NCBI GenBank assembly: GCA_019802505.1
Contig: JAFMOC010000011.1
Coordinates: forward strand, 2,568,501-2,632,500
Direction of reading: 5' to 3'
Source of the DNA: Corydoras sp. C115
Lineage: Eukaryota > Chordata > Actinopteri > Siluriformes > Callichthyidae
DNA: 64,000 nucleotides
Shown here: positions 52,541-64,000 of the stretch, one piece after another
Layout: every line of letters starts with the position of its first letter
Position numbering within the stretch: the stretch's first letter is position 1
Notes under the pieces: model-generated
The model's input: the letters and a program-made list of their open reading frames with translations, nothing else
Databases searched by the model: none
Told to the model about the DNA's origin: nothing
Translations under genes and position numbers: made by a program

Positions 52541-53912
52541 GTCCATTTTTTTAACTCATAGTATTTAGACATTGTGGGGTGGTGTGGAAAAAGTTGTGGC
52601 ATGCCTCACAAAAAAGAAAAAAAATCTTAAAGAACATCAGTCAGCTGTTTATTATCTAATAAAATTTTGTTGAAATTTTGGGGGCAGCCCTAGCTATTAC
52701 TGTATAATCACACAAAATAGTTATTTATCTTTTTATTAAGATGTACTTTAAGTTTAGCGTACATAAAACTTTGCTGCTGCATATAATGATTTGTGAGTAG
52801 ACCTACCACTGTAATGTATTTATGAAATACTCCCATCTTTATGTGGAAATTGTGGAAGAATTTAAAAAACTTATGCTGAGCATGATCTATAAAAAGCAAT
52901 TAAGAAATATTTCTGTGTGGTGTATTCCTATTAAAGTCTTTCCTCAGAGATAAATTCAGATATAACAATGGGATAAATATTTTGTTATTTTGAGTTTTGT
53001 AGAGACAAAGAAGGTTAAAAAGAAAAAAAATGACAAATCACTAAAGCACAGTGATGTTGTGATGGAAGCACAGTGGTGTTGTTTATTAGAAGCAATTAAT
53101 TCATATGACATGTGCAGCCTTTATAAGCTGTAACAGGGCATGCCTTGGGGAGAGAGATCCATGGGACAACAGGAGTGGGACTTTTGGCATACTACACCGG
53201 CAAACAACTGTATGTATAAAATGTATATTTAAAATACTGTCTGTGAATAAAGTCTGTTCCTGTTGGTGAAATCCTGTCTCCGGTCCTCATTCATTCATTC
53301 CCAACACGCACCCACCTCCACACATATATTATACAACCATATATTATATATACCATCAAACATAATATTTTAACCACAGACTCTTTAACTGTATTTTTTT
53401 TATTTGAACAGCATTTTGATATTCTACTTGTCTTTGAACCAACATTTTTACAAATGTCTCATAAACAGTGTATCTCAGCTCATATGGCTTACTGTGACAT
53501 GACAGAATCTATAAGATTTATTGTGGCTGCTATACTACAAACTAATGGTGATTTGCAATTGCACAAAATCAGAGAAGTGAACTAAAGAAGTATTTAAAAG
53601 GTAAGCAAGGCCTACTGCAGCATGTCAGGAATGCAAATCTAATAAAGGTTTTAGTTCGGTTCAGTGCCCCTTTCCCAAAGCTCCAGTTTATTCCAAAGTA
53701 AGATCATTAATGCTTTCATATTTAATTAATTTGTATGAAATGCATGTTATGTCTACAGTCTCTTTTGAAATTCTCTATTTGGAAATTCTACCACATATTA
53801 AAAACCATACAAACTTAAAATTTTGCACTGGTAAAACATATATATGACAGAAAAATCTGACAGACACAGTTTTGTAAAATCGGCGTGATTGAATGACTTT
53901 GCTTTTTTTTCT

Positions 53913-63217
<9,305 letters not shown>

Positions 63218-63334
63218 CTGCACACAGCAAAAGTAACAACAAACAAAAATGTTTATAGTTCTTAATAATTCAAGGTAAAAAAAAAACATATTCTTGTCCA
63301 CACACATGCATGATGCATCATGCATTACATGCGC

Positions 63335-63362
63335 GCGCACACACACACACACACACACACAG

Positions 63363-63429
<67 letters not shown>
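63335..63429. repeat. (CA)n(TA)n microsatellite
   Basis: CA repeats then about 32 TA units, 120 bp upstream (transcript sense) of the PH-gene exon 63139-63217. Confidence 0.97.
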
Positions 63430-63433
<4 letters not shown>

Positions 63434-63545
63434 TATATTATATATAACTCATTAAGATTTTTAAAAAAAGATTATAAATGTTAAAATTTTAATTCAATAT
63501 TTTTTTACCTTTACTATTAATCTATATCATGCTATATATACAGTA

Positions 63546-63664
<119 letters not shown>

Positions 63665-63670
63665 GATATT

Positions 63671-63826
63671 CATCCATCCATCCATCCATTATCTTCCGCT
63701 TTATCCTATATAAAAGGAGGTGGGGGGGGTTCCTCATGCCCATCCAGGGGAGAATGTTTCGGGCGCTGGGCAGATACACCCAGGACAGGTCGCCAATATA
63801 TCACTGGGCACACACTCACTCACATT
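63671..63826 (-). mobile_element. 5'-truncated SINE
   Basis: Reverse copy of the last part, from (CATC)n to cactgggcacacactcactcac. A G-run sits at about 63721-63729. Confidence 0.9.
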
Positions 63827-64000
63827 TAACACTTATTGCTCCTGAGTTTTGTATCATGGTTGACCCTGTACTCACCTATCACACCTATCAACAAGCTGAG
63901 ATACAAGCTATTAAAAGACTCTGCTAAATGAGCAACTGTATGGTAATGTAAAAGGAATCTAAAATAAACGAATAAACAACCTCCACTCATATTCCTTTCT

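Overview
Organism: this is animal nuclear DNA, almost certainly a teleost fish. Two multi-exon genes with GT-AG introns are clear vertebrate orthologues (anoctamin-7 and ARHGEF19). The rest is AT-rich sequence full of fish-type repeats: a tRNA-derived SINE seen about 20 times, L2-type LINE 3' ends, Tc1, pogo and hAT elements, and long (TA)n and (CA)n microsatellites. There is no prokaryotic gene organisation, CRISPR array or defence system. Layout: (1) 1-13350 (+) holds the last 11 recognisable coding exons of ano7, a TMEM16-family membrane protein whose 5' half lies before the window. All six expected Ca2+-coordinating positions are present, one intron is GC-AG, and one acceptor sits behind a long (TG)n tract. 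(2) 13351-35624 is about 22 kb of gene-poor DNA. It holds L2 remnants (one carrying a nested 386-bp hAT MITE with a perfect 8-bp target duplication), SINEs, a degraded Ty3/gypsy-type fragment, and a candidate terminal ano7 exon at 19259-19348. (3) 35625-51542 (+) is the complete coding region of arhgef19 in 15 coding exons (953 codons plus stop; DH-PH-SH3). A SINE lies 14 bp past one exon, and its introns hold a Tc1 and a long-TIR DNA transposon. (4) 53913-63217 (-) is a convergent gene rebuilt here from seven small phase-compatible exons. It encodes a tandem pleckstrin-homology protein resembling PLEKHN1, and its 5' part continues past the right edge. (5) 59.7-63.0 kb, within introns of that gene, carries two DNA transposons, one a hAT with a perfect 8-bp TSD and two tandem SINEs inside it. 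How the genes relate: they do not form a pathway or operon. ANO7 is a Ca2+-dependent membrane protein, ARHGEF19 activates Rho GTPases, and the PH protein probably binds membrane lipids. arhgef19 and the PH gene converge tail to tail. Most open reading frames in the window are translations of repeats.
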